Position numbers and translations under genes: made by a program. The notes beneath the pieces were generated by a model. It had not been told where the DNA came from, searched no databases, and saw only the letters and a program-made list of their open reading frames with translations. From assembly GCA_913057795.1 (NCBI GenBank), contig CAJXOD010000003.1:1-64000 (forward strand): DNA of 64,000 bases, read 5' to 3'. Every line of letters begins with the position of its first letter. Within the stretch, counting starts at the first letter, position 1. This stretch comes from an uncultured Aquiluna sp. Lineage in GTDB: Bacteria; Actinomycetota; Actinomycetes; Actinomycetales; Microbacteriaceae. Positions 56,927 to 64,000 of the stretch are shown one piece after another.

Positions 56927-57982
56927 ATGTCGGCAATGATCATTCAAGTCCAAACGTCCCTGCCTGAGCATGTTCATTCTCAATCCGAAGTTACCGCCGC
57001 TTTGGCACCAAGGCTTGCACCGACTGACGGAGCTAGAGCTGTATTAGAGAGACTCCACAGCAATACCAAAATTGAACAACGTCACTTTGTTTTACCGATT
57101 TCGGAATACACGGACATCGAGTCATTCACAAAGGCGAATACACTTTTTGCTCAACACGCCCTGGCGCTGGTGGAGGATTGCACATCAAGAGCGCTTGAAA
57201 AGGCCGGGCTAAATGCGGCAGAAGTTGATCATCTTTTCTTCACCACGGTGACGGGGGTTGGCGCTCCTGCTCTGGATGTATTGCTTGCTGCTCGAATGGG
57301 ATTCCGGTCAGACCTTAAACGGATTCCAAGTTTTGGGCTTGGCTGTGCTGGAGGTGCTGCGGGAATAGCACGAGTCGCGGATTATCTTCTGGGTGATCCT
57401 AAGGCAGTGGCTCTGGTTGTTTCTGTTGAACTCTGCTCACTAACTATCCAATGGGAAGATCGATCTATGGCCAACTATGTTGGCACGGGAATCTTCGGTG
57501 ATGGTGCAGCAGCGGTTGTGATGGTGGGTAATGAGCACCCCAAATCGTTGACTGGCATAACTGTCAAGGCAACCAGAAGTACTTTATATTCGGACACGGA
57601 ATCTCTCATTGGGTGGAAGATCGGCGCAAGTGGCCTCTCGCTAATGCTCGAAGCCGGAGTGCCCGAGATGATAATGGAGCACTTTGCAGACGAGGTTGAC
57701 GTGCTTCTTGGTCAACAAGGGCTCTCCCGTGAAGACATTGATGTCTGGATAGCACACCCTGGTGGTCCGAAGATTCTTGAAGCCTTCGCCTCATCTCTGG
57801 ATTTAGCTGATTCTGACTTTGCCGCGAGCTGGGATGTTATGGCCAAAGCGGGAAATATGTCCTCCGCCGCGGTCCTTCATGTGTTGAGCGATCTTTACCA
57901 GCAACCTGCCTCAACAATTGGGGTGCTATTTGCTGTTGGCCCGGGAGTGTCGCTTGAGCTTGTGCTGTTGGAGTGGACATGA
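56927..57982 (+). CDS. type III polyketide synthase (chalcone/stilbene synthase-like)
   Basis: Condenses an acyl starter with malonyl-CoA units and cyclises the chain. 351 aa. The catalytic triad is complete: Cys140 (FGLGCAGG), His277 (IAHPGGPKIL), Asn310 (KAGNMSSA). GTGIFGDGAAAVV and the C-terminal GPGVSLELVLL are typical. A GGGAG site precedes the ATG by 8 nt. It opens a four-gene set with a methyltransferase, an FAD oxidoreductase and a prenyltransferase, like the srsABC phenolic-lipid operon of Streptomyces plus UbiA. The product is likely a methylated, hydroxylated and perhaps prenylated phenol or quinone lipid. Confidence 0.93.
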   Translation: MSAMIIQVQTSLPEHVHSQSEVTAALAPRLAPTDGARAVLERLHSNTKIEQRHFVLPISEYTDIESFTKANTLFAQHALALVEDCTSRALEKAGLNAAEVDHLFFTTVTGVGAPALDVLLAARMGFRSDLKRIPSFGLGCAGGAAGIARVADYLLGDPKAVALVVSVELCSLTIQWEDRSMANYVGTGIFGDGAAAVVMVGNEHPKSLTGITVKATRSTLYSDTESLIGWKIGASGLSLMLEAGVPEMIMEHFADEVDVLLGQQGLSREDIDVWIAHPGGPKILEAFASSLDLADSDFAASWDVMAKAGNMSSAAVLHVLSDLYQQPASTIGVLFAVGPGVSLELVLLEWT

Positions 57983-58515
57983 TTTTGACAATCAGCGTGA
58001 TGCTATTTATCGGTCTTATCTTGGCAACGGGTGCAGAGCGGATTTACGAGCTTGTTGTTTCAACTAGAAATGCTAAACGAGCGTTCGAATCCGGTGGCGT
58101 CGAATACGGCCGTGGTCATCTGCCGGCCATGATTGCTCTGCACACTGCCTTATTAATCGGTGCAATGGTCGAAGTTATTATTTTCGACCGCCAATTTCCG
58201 GGCGCTCCGGGCTGGATATTTCTTGCTGTTGCTATCGGTTGTCAAGCGGCAAGGTATTGGTTTATCTGGGCACTCGGGTCCCAGTGGAATACCCGAGTGA
58301 TCGTGATCCCCGGAGCCCAGCGTGTAAAAAAAGGTCCCTATTCGCTTTCTTGGCTCCGTCACCCCAACTACTGGGTTGTAGCTATCGAAGGTATAGCTTT
58401 GCCCATGGTTCACTCGGCGTGGATAACAGCCGTCGTGTTCACGGCTCTCAATGCCGTGCTTCTGCTTGGGTTCAGGATTCCGACAGAAAACAAGGCACTG
58501 AAAGGTCTTAGATGA
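57979..58515 (+). CDS. isoprenylcysteine carboxyl methyltransferase-like membrane methyltransferase
   Basis: 178 aa with about four or five membrane segments. The C-terminal VKKGPYSLSWLRHPNYWVV block is the SAM-binding RHPxY signature of ICMT-like enzymes. In srsB-type operons such proteins O-methylate alkylresorcinols. The ATG at 57979 overlaps the PKS stop (ATGA) and has GGAG 5 nt upstream; GTG 57973 would add two residues. It overlaps the next gene by 4 nt. Confidence 0.9.
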   Translation: MILTISVMLFIGLILATGAERIYELVVSTRNAKRAFESGGVEYGRGHLPAMIALHTALLIGAMVEVIIFDRQFPGAPGWIFLAVAIGCQAARYWFIWALGSQWNTRVIVIPGAQRVKKGPYSLSWLRHPNYWVVAIEGIALPMVHSAWITAVVFTALNAVLLLGFRIPTENKALKGLR

Positions 58516-59555
58516 CAAGCTACGACGTGATTGTCGTCGGAGGGGGGCCAGTGGGCATGGCAGCGGCGATTGAGGCCCGTTTGAGCGGCCTATCGGCCGT
58601 TGTTATTGAGCCGCGCAGCGGTGTAATAGACAAGGCGTGTGGCGAGGGGCTAATGCCTGGAGCAATTCCACTATTAGCACGGTTGGGCGTTTATCCCATG
58701 GGACGTGATCTGGCCGGGGTTACCTATCGAAGCGGTGGGCACGCTGTGTCTCATAAATTTTCCAGTGGCGTAGGTAAGGGCGTTCGGCGCACGGAGCTTC
58801 ACGGGAGCCTAAGGTCCCGTTCTGACGAGCTTGGAGTGGTTTTTGTAGAAGCATCCGTTAGTTCAGTTGCTGAAGCTGATAGCGGCCTAGTTGCATCGTG
58901 CTCAAATGGTGAGAGCGTTTCAGGTCGATACTTAATTGCCGCAGATGGATTGCATTCTAGTATTGCCAAGGCTGCTGGATTAGTGAAGGAGGTTTCACCA
59001 AGGCGGTCAAAACGCTTTGGAATCAGGCAGCATTTCCATGTTGCACCGTGGTCTGAATTTATTGAAGTCTTCTACACCAAGACTGCTGAGGTATACATAA
59101 CTCCTGTGTCAGAGAACCAGGTTGGCGTTGCAGTCCTTGGGCCAAAGGCCACTGACTTTGATGAAACCATAGCTGGTATCCCAGAGCTCGCAGAAAGGCT
59201 AGAGGGTGCTGCACCGGCGTCTCAGCGGAGTGGAGCCGGTTCATTCCCTCAGCTAACCACCGCACGCACCAAGGGTCGAATTTTGTTGGTTGGGGATGCT
59301 TCCGGATACGTAGATGCAATTACCGGTGAGGGCCTGAGGTTAGGTTTTGCCCAGGCAAAAGTGGCGATTGAATGCATTTTGATTAACAAGCCGGCAAGTT
59401 ATGAAAAAGCTTGGCGCCGAGTAAGCAGAGACTTTAGGGTTTTGACTCAGGGCCTTATCTCAGCAGCCAATTCACCGATCAGAATGGCCATTGTTCCACT
59501 CGCAAGCAGACTTCCCTGGGTATTCGGCTTGGTTGTAAATCGCTTGGCTCGCTGA
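58512..59555 (+). CDS. FAD-dependent oxidoreductase/monooxygenase of the PKS cluster
   Basis: 347 aa. N-terminal dinucleotide fold VVGGGPVG (8-15), the DKACGEGLMPGA block, and a second FAD motif LLVGDASGYVDAITGEGLRLGF near residue 260. It resembles geranylgeranyl-reductase-like and phenol-hydroxylase-like flavoproteins; the position equals that of SrsC, which oxidises alkylresorcinols to quinones. Oxidation of the polyketide ring is the best inference, reduction of a prenyl chain the alternative. Confidence 0.88.
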   Translation: MTSYDVIVVGGGPVGMAAAIEARLSGLSAVVIEPRSGVIDKACGEGLMPGAIPLLARLGVYPMGRDLAGVTYRSGGHAVSHKFSSGVGKGVRRTELHGSLRSRSDELGVVFVEASVSSVAEADSGLVASCSNGESVSGRYLIAADGLHSSIAKAAGLVKEVSPRRSKRFGIRQHFHVAPWSEFIEVFYTKTAEVYITPVSENQVGVAVLGPKATDFDETIAGIPELAERLEGAAPASQRSGAGSFPQLTTARTKGRILLVGDASGYVDAITGEGLRLGFAQAKVAIECILINKPASYEKAWRRVSRDFRVLTQGLISAANSPIRMAIVPLASRLPWVFGLVVNRLAR

Positions 59556-59557
59556 CG

Positions 59558-60394
59558 ATGCTCGTTAGCAGGCTGAGCCTTCTGTTCAGGTCTTCGCACC
59601 CGATGCCTTCACTCGCCGTGGCACTCTTTTCCATGTTATTTGCAGTGGGTGTTGGCTTGGGGGTAGACAGGATTGCACTTGTCGGGCTCGCAGTCTTATT
59701 GCAGCAGTTTTCGGTGGGGTTATCCAACGACTGGTTAGACCTTGCACGAGACCGGGCTTCCGGGCGTACCGACAAGCCTGTAGCAAAGGGCTCACTAACC
59801 TCTTCGCTTGTCCGAAACTCATCCTTTGCAGCGGGCTTCACGGCGCTTTTGGCAGCCGGCTTGCTCGGGTGGGAGAGCCTTGGCTGGATGGTCTTCATGC
59901 TGGTTGCGGGTTGGGCCTACAACCTCGGGCTCAAGGCAACTGCCTTTTCAGTTCTTCCCTACGCAGTTGGTTTTGGTATTCTGCCAGTGTTTGTGACCCT
60001 GAGCCTCGAGCAGAGCCAGATACCACCCGCTTGGGTTGTGGTTGTCGCAGCTCTGCTGGGAGTCTCGGCGCACTTCGCCAATACATTGCCTGACCTTTTG
60101 GAGGACAGAGCCACTGGGGTTCGAGCGCTTCCGCACATTGTCGGCCAAAAGATCTCTGCGCTGGTAATTGCTGCAACAGCAATTCTGGCTTCAAGTATTG
60201 CTGTTTATCAAAGCGATACCTTGGCGCCCATTGTCGGTTTAGTCGGTTTAGTGGCAACAATCTTGTTGGCGGGAGTGGCGTCGGTATTAAGCCTGAGGCA
60301 ATCTCCACCGCGGGTGATCTTTCCATTGCTGGTTCTGGCATCTTTGTTCAATGCGATTTTACTCATGCTCGGTGTCGGGCCTATTGGGGTTTAG
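59558..60394 (+). CDS. UbiA family prenyltransferase
   Basis: 278 aa, about eight or nine membrane segments. First Asp-rich motif NDWLDLARD (Asn57, Asp58, Asp61, Asp65) and second motif NTLPDLLEDRATG bind the prenyl diphosphate. It ends the PKS cluster, 2 nt after the flavoprotein gene. UbiA enzymes attach prenyl chains to aromatic rings, so the polyketide is a likely acceptor. A role in menaquinone or heme O synthesis is less likely given the context. Convergent with the next gene, 12 nt apart. Confidence 0.9.
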   Translation: MLVSRLSLLFRSSHPMPSLAVALFSMLFAVGVGLGVDRIALVGLAVLLQQFSVGLSNDWLDLARDRASGRTDKPVAKGSLTSSLVRNSSFAAGFTALLAAGLLGWESLGWMVFMLVAGWAYNLGLKATAFSVLPYAVGFGILPVFVTLSLEQSQIPPAWVVVVAALLGVSAHFANTLPDLLEDRATGVRALPHIVGQKISALVIAATAILASSIAVYQSDTLAPIVGLVGLVATILLAGVASVLSLRQSPPRVIFPLLVLASLFNAILLMLGVGPIGV

Positions 60395-60406
60395 GGCAGG
60401 TGCCGA

Positions 60407-61474
60407 TTAGGCCTTAGACCCAAACTGCGTCGAGCTGGCTGGAATAACATTTTCGTCGCCAAACAAGAAGTGCTTGCTCATGTCTGGCGAGTATTTAGAT
60501 AAATAAGTCTGTCTTCCAAGACCTTCGGCCAGTTGTCGATGATGGATAACGCTTGCACCGCAGCAAAGGCCAATAACCTTTACCCCAAGGTCAAGAGCAA
60601 ATTTCCCAAACTCAGCCGTCTCATATCTGTTGGAATTTTGAGCTTCCAGAGCGTCTGGAAACGTCCTCGCATGCCGGAGGCTTGCCGTGTTTAGTGGGTC
60701 AGGAAGATTAAATAGCGTGGGGTGTTTCGCGGTTGTGCGATAGGTTGCCGGCATCGCGCAAACGTTATGCCCTGTGGTTGTTTCAACTATCGCCTCGACT
60801 ATGGGTCGAATTGTCTGGGGGCCGTGAAAACAATTGGTTCCGACCACGTCGGCTCCAGCTGCTGCCAACCTTCTGCATGCATCTTGTGCAGAGACTCCAT
60901 CGCGCAGCACGCCGTTGGCAAAGATCGCCACATTGATTATCGAGGGTAGCCCTGCGTGCTGTATTTCTTCGAGTGCGATCTTTGCTTCTTCGAAGTAGTA
61001 CATAGTCTCGGCCAAAATAAGGTCGGCGCCACCTTCTTTTGCCCAGTTAATCATCTCCCGATACATCATCCGAACTGCCGATTTGGAGGAGTCATCAGCC
61101 GGGTCGAAGATGTTCGAATTGGAAATGTTTCCTGCAACATAAATGTCTCGTGACTGAGCCACTCGCTGCTCGCCAGCCGCTTCTCTGGCGATCGACATCG
61201 CCGCCCTGTTTAGTGGCTCCAGCAGATGCTCCTGCCCCAGAAGCTTCATTTTTTCTCGGTGACCGTTATATGTAAATGCGAGAGCGATGTCACTGCCTGC
61301 TCTTAGGAAGTCAGTCGTAATTTGCTTCAGAACCTCGGGATGCTCGAGCGCTACCAACGGAACAAATTCACCCGCGGTTAGGTATCCGCGTCTCTCGGCC
61401 TCAAATAGGTAGCCGCCGGACAGGATTATTGGCTGAGGCTCGAGTAGGCGCTCCAGGAAATTGAGTTCGTTCAT
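60407..61474 (-). CDS. homocysteine S-methyltransferase family protein (BHMT-like)
   Basis: 355 aa TIM barrel. Zinc ligands Cys215 (GTNCFHG), Cys304 and Cys305 (GLCCGA) are present. The family moves a methyl group from betaine, S-methylmethionine or a similar donor to homocysteine; the donor here is unknown. AGGAGG lies 6 nt before the ATG. It is 73 nt downstream of an amino-acid ABC transporter on the same strand, so the substrate may be imported by it. Confidence 0.88.
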   Translation of the reverse strand: MNELNFLERLLEPQPIILSGGYLFEAERRGYLTAGEFVPLVALEHPEVLKQITTDFLRAGSDIALAFTYNGHREKMKLLGQEHLLEPLNRAAMSIAREAAGEQRVAQSRDIYVAGNISNSNIFDPADDSSKSAVRMMYREMINWAKEGGADLILAETMYYFEEAKIALEEIQHAGLPSIINVAIFANGVLRDGVSAQDACRRLAAAGADVVGTNCFHGPQTIRPIVEAIVETTTGHNVCAMPATYRTTAKHPTLFNLPDPLNTASLRHARTFPDALEAQNSNRYETAEFGKFALDLGVKVIGLCCGASVIHHRQLAEGLGRQTYLSKYSPDMSKHFLFGDENVIPASSTQFGSKA

Positions 61475-61547
61475 AATAAGCCTCCTGCGGTAAGGGTTAC
61501 AGGGAGCTCGGTTTCAAGCAAGTCGAGTGAAACGAGGCGTAATTTTT

Positions 61548-62333
61548 CTAAAGAATCTGGGACAAGAACTTTTTAGTCCGCTCTTCTTTTGGGCTGTCGA
61601 ATATTTCTGAAGGCGTCCCTACTTCTACGATTTCGCCCTTGTCCATGAAGACAACACGGTCGGCAACTTCGCGGGCGAAGCCCATTTCATGTGTAACCAC
61701 AATCATGGTCATGCCTTCTTGGGCTAGCTCTTTCATCGCATCCAGAACCTCATTGATCATCTCCGGGTCCAACGCACTTGTGGGCTCATCAAACAGCATC
61801 ACCTTTGGGGTCATTGCTAGAGCACGAGCTAGGGCAACTCGTTGCTGCTGACCGCCGGACAGCTGGGCTGGAAATTTATCTGCCTGCTCCGGAATCTTCA
61901 CTCTCGTCAATAGCTCCATGGCAAGCTCTTCGGCTGCAGATTTAGAAAGACCGCGAACCCTCCTAGGTCCAATTGCAACGTTAGTTAGGACGGTGAGGTG
62001 GGGGAACAGGTTGAAGTTCTGGAACACCATGCCGGTTTCTCTTCGTATCTCCTGAATATTTCTAATGTCAGTAGTCAGTGCAGTGCCGTCGACGAAGATG
62101 TGGCCTGCGTCATGGGTCTCGAGCCTGTTTATACAGCGGATTAGAGTCGACTTTCCGGAACCGGATGGGCCGATTACTACAACAACTTCCTTACGGCCAA
62201 CCTGCATTTTTATGTTCTTCAGCGCCTCAAATTCCTTGAAGCGCTTATAGACACCGTCGATGACGATAATGGCATCATCGGATTCGCGTCCACCCGACAT
62301 TTGGGATGCATCCTTGAAGACTTCATTGCTCAT
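61548..62333 (-). CDS. amino acid ABC transporter ATP-binding protein (AapP/GlnQ type)
   Basis: 261 aa. Walker A GPSGSGKS (55-62), [15 protein letters not shown] signature, Walker [15 protein letters not shown] and the H-loop VTHEMG are intact. It belongs to the polar amino acid uptake class. Its start overlaps the upstream permease gene by 4 nt. Confidence 0.95.
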   Translation of the reverse strand: MSNEVFKDASQMSGGRESDDAIIVIDGVYKRFKEFEALKNIKMQVGRKEVVVVIGPSGSGKSTLIRCINRLETHDAGHIFVDGTALTTDIRNIQEIRRETGMVFQNFNLFPHLTVLTNVAIGPRRVRGLSKSAAEELAMELLTRVKIPEQADKFPAQLSGGQQQRVALARALAMTPKVMLFDEPTSALDPEMINEVLDAMKELAQEGMTMIVVTHEMGFAREVADRVVFMDKGEIVEVGTPSEIFDSPKEERTKKFLSQIL

Positions 62334-63514
62334 CGAATACCAACTCCTAGTTTCTTTTCTATTCTTTGACTTTCCCTACTCATTACATATGATCCAACCC
62401 AGAACAGCAGCCCCACAAAGGCGAGGGACTCATAGATTAGGCCTTGCCCGAGATAGTCATCCTGCTTCGTTATAGCTGTGCCGACATTTAGTAGATCAAG
62501 TACGCTGAGCGCGACTCCGGCAAGAGTGGTGTCCTTGAAAAGGGAGATGAATTGACCTATCTGGGCGGGGATAACGTTTCTCAGCGCCTGGGGCAGAGTA
62601 ATCAGGAATGTAATCTTGAAGGTCGACAATCCGAGCGCCTTGCCTGCCTCTGCTTGACCTTTCGGTATCGACTGTAAGCCGCCCCTAATTACTTCCGCCA
62701 GATACGCGGCGGTAAACAAGGTGAAGACGGTTATTGCCCGGAAGATGGCATCGGGTGCGATGCTCGCCGGTATAAAGAACTCCAATGCCACACCCGCCAG
62801 CAGCAGAAGAACAAAAAGCGGAGCACCCCGGAGCAGCTCGATGTATGCGGTGCATAGCCATCGAAGAAGGGGGAGTGTTGACCTTCTACCGAGGGCCAAT
62901 AGCACGCCCAGTGGAAAACTCAGTGCGATGCTGACCACGGCAAGGTAGAAATTAATCAGGAACCCTCCCCACTCCTCGAGCGCGGCCTGTCCCATTGTCA
63001 GGAATATTAGTATCAGCGGCAACAGTGCATTTATCGTTACCCACAGCCATCCGGGCAATTTCCTGAGTGAGGTGTTGCGCCTGGCTCTTCCGAAGAGCCT
63101 TCCTCCAAGTATGGAGAGTATTACGTATGCGCCAAAAAGAATGGCATCAAGATCCCCAGCAAGCACAATCAGGAATGTTGAGGTGGCAATAATCAAGCCG
63201 AAGCGCTGGAACAGCTCCCACAGCCTGCCGGACAGTCTTTGCGTGGTTTCGATCGTGCGATTGGCCCCTGAGGCAAGGCTTGCTATCGAAAAGCAGGTCG
63301 CCAGTACCGAGAAACCAACCAGGTACATCAGTTCTTCGGGAAAGCGGCCAACCAGAAGAATTTTTAGGTTGACCTGAATAATTTCCCAGCGTCCAGTGAC
63401 GAATACGAATTGAAATACCTGAAAGACAACGAAACCCAGGATGCTAGCCGAAACTACGGTGAGTATCGAGTCGGTAATTGACCTGAAAAGGTTTCTTCTA
63501 ATCCATGTAATCAT
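62330..63514 (-). CDS. amino acid ABC transporter permease (AapM type)
   Basis: 394 aa, about eight membrane segments. The C-terminal half is a standard His/Glu/Gln-type permease with the EAA loop ([22 protein letters not shown] region, near residues 285-310); the N-terminal half is an extra membrane region as in AapM of general L-amino acid transporters. It overlaps its neighbours by 4 nt each side. Confidence 0.92.
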   Translation of the reverse strand: MITWIRRNLFRSITDSILTVVSASILGFVVFQVFQFVFVTGRWEIIQVNLKILLVGRFPEELMYLVGFSVLATCFSIASLASGANRTIETTQRLSGRLWELFQRFGLIIATSTFLIVLAGDLDAILFGAYVILSILGGRLFGRARRNTSLRKLPGWLWVTINALLPLILIFLTMGQAALEEWGGFLINFYLAVVSIALSFPLGVLLALGRRSTLPLLRWLCTAYIELLRGAPLFVLLLLAGVALEFFIPASIAPDAIFRAITVFTLFTAAYLAEVIRGGLQSIPKGQAEAGKALGLSTFKITFLITLPQALRNVIPAQIGQFISLFKDTTLAGVALSVLDLLNVGTAITKQDDYLGQGLIYESLAFVGLLFWVGSYVMSRESQRIEKKLGVGIR

Positions 63515-64000
63515 CGTTCCACCAACGCAAGTCTTCTATTGAAGAAGTTCACTATGAGGCTAGTCACGAGCGAAATTGCCAAATAGACCAACAGGGTAAG
63601 AGAGAAAGCTGGAACTGCAGGAGAGCCATTACCAACAGTGATTTGAGCGATTTGCGTGAGCTCAAAGTAGCTTATGGTCGCTCCTAGAGATGAATTCTTA
63701 ATTAGGTTTAAGTACTGGTTGCCAAGTGCCGGCATTGCAATCCGAAATGCCTGAGGAAGAATAATTAATCTCATCTTTTGAGAACCGGTTAGCGCAATGG
63801 CATCCGCAGCCTCCCCTTGACCTCTGGACACAGCCAGGATCGAACCGCGCACAATCTCTGCTATGTGGCTGCTTGTGTAAATCACTAGAGATGCGACCAG
63901 AGCGAAGAACGACGGGTCCAGTCTTAGTCCGCCCGTGGTGCCCCTGCCATCGACGTAAGGCAGTTCCCAGCCGTATCCAAAGAGCAGCCAAATCAGAACT
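63511..64000 (-). CDS. amino acid ABC transporter permease, C-terminal part (AapQ type; runs off window)
   Basis: About 163 codons, open to the window edge. The EAA loop is seen in GQGEAADAIALTGSQKMRLI, after AEIVRGSILAV. A WELPYVDGRGTTGGLRLDPSFFAL stretch nearer the edge resembles AapQ. With the next two genes it forms an AapQMP-like uptake system; the periplasmic (lipoprotein) binding protein is expected upstream, outside the window. Confidence 0.9.
   Translation of the reverse strand, partial: VLIWLLFGYGWELPYVDGRGTTGGLRLDPSFFALVASLVIYTSSHIAEIVRGSILAVSRGQGEAADAIALTGSQKMRLIILPQAFRIAMPALGNQYLNLIKNSSLGATISYFELTQIAQITVGNGSPAVPAFSLTLLVYLAISLVTSLIVNFFNRRLALVER

Overview
The window looks like a chromosomal segment of a small, streamlined actinobacterium, most likely a freshwater Microbacteriaceae of the Rhodoluna/Aquiluna (Luna) type. 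The reasons are the gene order (ileS-folC-DUF4233-ndk, rne-rplU-rpmA-obgE-proB-proA-nadD-rsfS, holA-rpsT-lepA-hemW-hrcA-dnaJ-rsmE-phoH-ybeY-era-leuA-recO-uppS-glyS-dusB-dgt-dnaG), the protein flavour, a base composition near 50 percent GC rather than the high GC of larger relatives, very short intergenic gaps, and heavy use of TTG and GTG starts. The genus is an inference; no rRNA gene is present to settle it.

Layout. 1-972 holds the 5' part of valS on the minus strand, divergent from ileS-folC-DUF4233-ndk (1046-6371). A VKOR-family gene (minus) separates these from rne-rplU-rpmA-obgE-proB-proA-small membrane protein-nadD-RR-motif protein-rsfS-tRNA-Ala (7139-15523); rne carries a frameshift near 7855. 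From 15524 to about 18100 lies a small accessory patch next to tRNA-Ala: an unusual-looking selO gene and a GC-rich remnant of an acetyltransferase. Then come a Bax-inhibitor-like membrane protein, an SOS-type dnaE2 cassette (minus) behind a textbook LexA box, divergent pabC/pabB, leuS, comEA-comEC-holA, and the long housekeeping run from rpsT and lepA to dnaG and tRNA-Asn (30765-49868).

The rest (49891-64000) is more accessory: azlCD, peptide deformylase, a DMT-type membrane protein, a GT4 glycosyltransferase with a charged tail, an acyl-CoA ligase with a BASS-type transporter, a CAT-anticodon tRNA, a four-gene type III polyketide synthase cluster (PKS, ICMT-like methyltransferase, FAD oxidoreductase, UbiA prenyltransferase), and a minus-strand amino-acid ABC transporter operon ending in a homocysteine-methyltransferase-like gene.

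Regulation visible in sequence: a LexA/SOS operator inside a 38-bp perfect palindrome ahead of dnaE2; a CIRCE element touching the hrcA start; and a leuA leader that combines a Leu-rich 13-residue leader peptide, a strong stem, and a possible pseudoknot against the base next to the leuA ribosome site. The leader peptide, recO and the VKOR gene share a -10-like hexamer exactly 6 nt before their ATG, which suggests leaderless transcripts. Two clear intrinsic terminators were found (after rpmA; between holA and rpsT). I saw no CRISPR array, insertion sequence, prophage or rRNA operon. The best leads for something less described are the polyketide/prenyl cluster, the rne frameshift, the selO patch, the leuA leader and the protein with three RR motifs at 14255-15064.
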